From an uncultured bacterium (GTDB taxonomy: Bacteria; Spirochaetota; Brevinematia; DTOW01), in assembly GCA_937928175.1 (NCBI GenBank), contig CALFVP010000079.1, forward strand, positions 1-6,957: DNA of 6,957 bases, read 5' to 3'. Below are positions 6,440-6,957 of the stretch, piece after piece (positions within the stretch are counted from its first letter, which is position 1; each line of letters begins with the position of its first letter). The notes beneath the pieces were generated by a model that made no database searches, was not told the DNA's origin, and worked only from the letters and a program-made list of their open reading frames with translations. Both the position numbers and the translations under genes were made by a program.

Positions 6440-6957
6440 ATGAAATTCCCCTTAAGCTGGTTAAACGATTTTATAGATTTAAAGAAAGTCTTAGAAATAG
6501 AGAATTACAACGTAAACAACATATCCGAAAAACTAACAAAAGCAGGAATAGAAGTTGAAGAAGTCAAAACACTGAAGTTTTACAATGGTAACGTTGTAGT
6601 AGCAGAAGTAAAAGAAATTTCAAAACACCCAACAAAACCGCAGCTTCTAGTTTGCGAAATAGATTTAAAAAACGGTGAAAACAAAATAGTTGTAACAGGA
6701 GATACGAAAGTATCAAAAAATCAAAAAGTTGTATACTGCTACCCAGGAACAATTCTAGAAAAAGACAATTTACTTATAGACGTAATGGAATTTGAGAATA
6801 TAAATTCATACGGGATGCTATTATCTCTTGAAGAGCTTGGAATAGAAAACAAAAGTGACGGTGTATGGAAGTTACAATCAAACTGGGAAACCGGAAGCGA
6901 ACTAAAAAAGAACATATTACCTGAATTCATGACAGAAGAATACGTACTAACAATCAA
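6440..6957 (+). CDS. pheT: Phenylalanyl-tRNA synthetase beta subunit, N-terminal part, truncated by window end
   Basis: 172 complete codons are present; the family is usually about 800 residues, so most of the gene lies outside. The start MKFPLSWLNDFIDL with KAGIEVEEV (34-42) is the B1 region of bacterial-type PheT. Residues about 47-153 form the EMAP/OB-fold tRNA-binding domain: VVVAEVKEISKHP (52-64), LLVCEIDL (69-76), QKVVYCYPGTIL (95-106) and SYGMLLSLEELGI (123-135), followed by GVWKL and then EEYVLTI, which opens the next domain. PheT pairs with PheS in an alpha2-beta2 enzyme that charges tRNA-Phe in the cytoplasm; PheS carries the main catalytic site and PheT contributes tRNA binding and Tyr-tRNA editing. 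Catalytic and editing residues cannot be checked here. The usual HPNADKL motif reads HPTKPQLL, a mild divergence. pheS is not upstream; the neighbour is a GldG-family gene, 9 bases away. No T-box or attenuator fits in the short leader. Confidence 0.95.
   Translation, partial: MKFPLSWLNDFIDLKKVLEIENYNVNNISEKLTKAGIEVEEVKTLKFYNGNVVVAEVKEISKHPTKPQLLVCEIDLKNGENKIVVTGDTKVSKNQKVVYCYPGTILEKDNLLIDVMEFENINSYGMLLSLEELGIENKSDGVWKLQSNWETGSELKKNILPEFMTEEYVLTI

Noticed and set aside
6564..6957. Two minus-strand open frames, one running off the window end
   Set aside because: Both lie opposite the clearly recognisable PheT tRNA-binding domain.

Overview
The window is AT-rich bacterial DNA, almost fully coding, with five protein genes in two divergent groups separated by a 74-base gap. 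The best taxonomic clue is a greA-type gene of about 900 codons: a GreA-like C-terminus fused behind a very long helical extension. From memory, this architecture is typical of spirochaetes (Borrelia and Treponema have long GreA proteins), so I infer Spirochaetota. The PheT N-terminus is of the ordinary bacterial type, with a tRNA-binding domain. That argues against Borrelia/Treponema, which I recall having the archaeal-type enzyme, and favours another spirochaete lineage such as Brevinema-, Brachyspira- or Leptospira-like groups. The placement is inference only.

Left arm (minus strand, read from 4685 down to 1): a 325-residue TPR protein, then the 903-residue GreA-like protein, then a soluble NtrB-like PAS histidine kinase cut by the window start. 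The genes overlap by 10 bases and by 1 base (TAATG), so they almost certainly form one translationally coupled operon. Its theme looks like signal-responsive control of transcription, but no partner response regulator is visible. The GreA-like protein lacks the acidic loop at the tip of the coiled coil that canonical GreA uses for transcript cleavage.

Middle (4686-4759): a short divergent regulatory region. It holds a perfect 10-base palindrome, AATTATAATT, which provides a TATAAT -10 box in both directions, and a strong GGAGG ribosome site for the rightward gene.

Right arm (plus strand): a GldG-family membrane-anchored protein without adjacent GldA/GldF ABC partners, followed 9 bases later by pheT (phenylalanyl-tRNA synthetase beta subunit), cut by the window end. 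pheS is not next to the start of pheT. I saw no RNA genes, mobile elements, CRISPR arrays, long repeats or terminators. No stretch over 300 bases lacks a gene.
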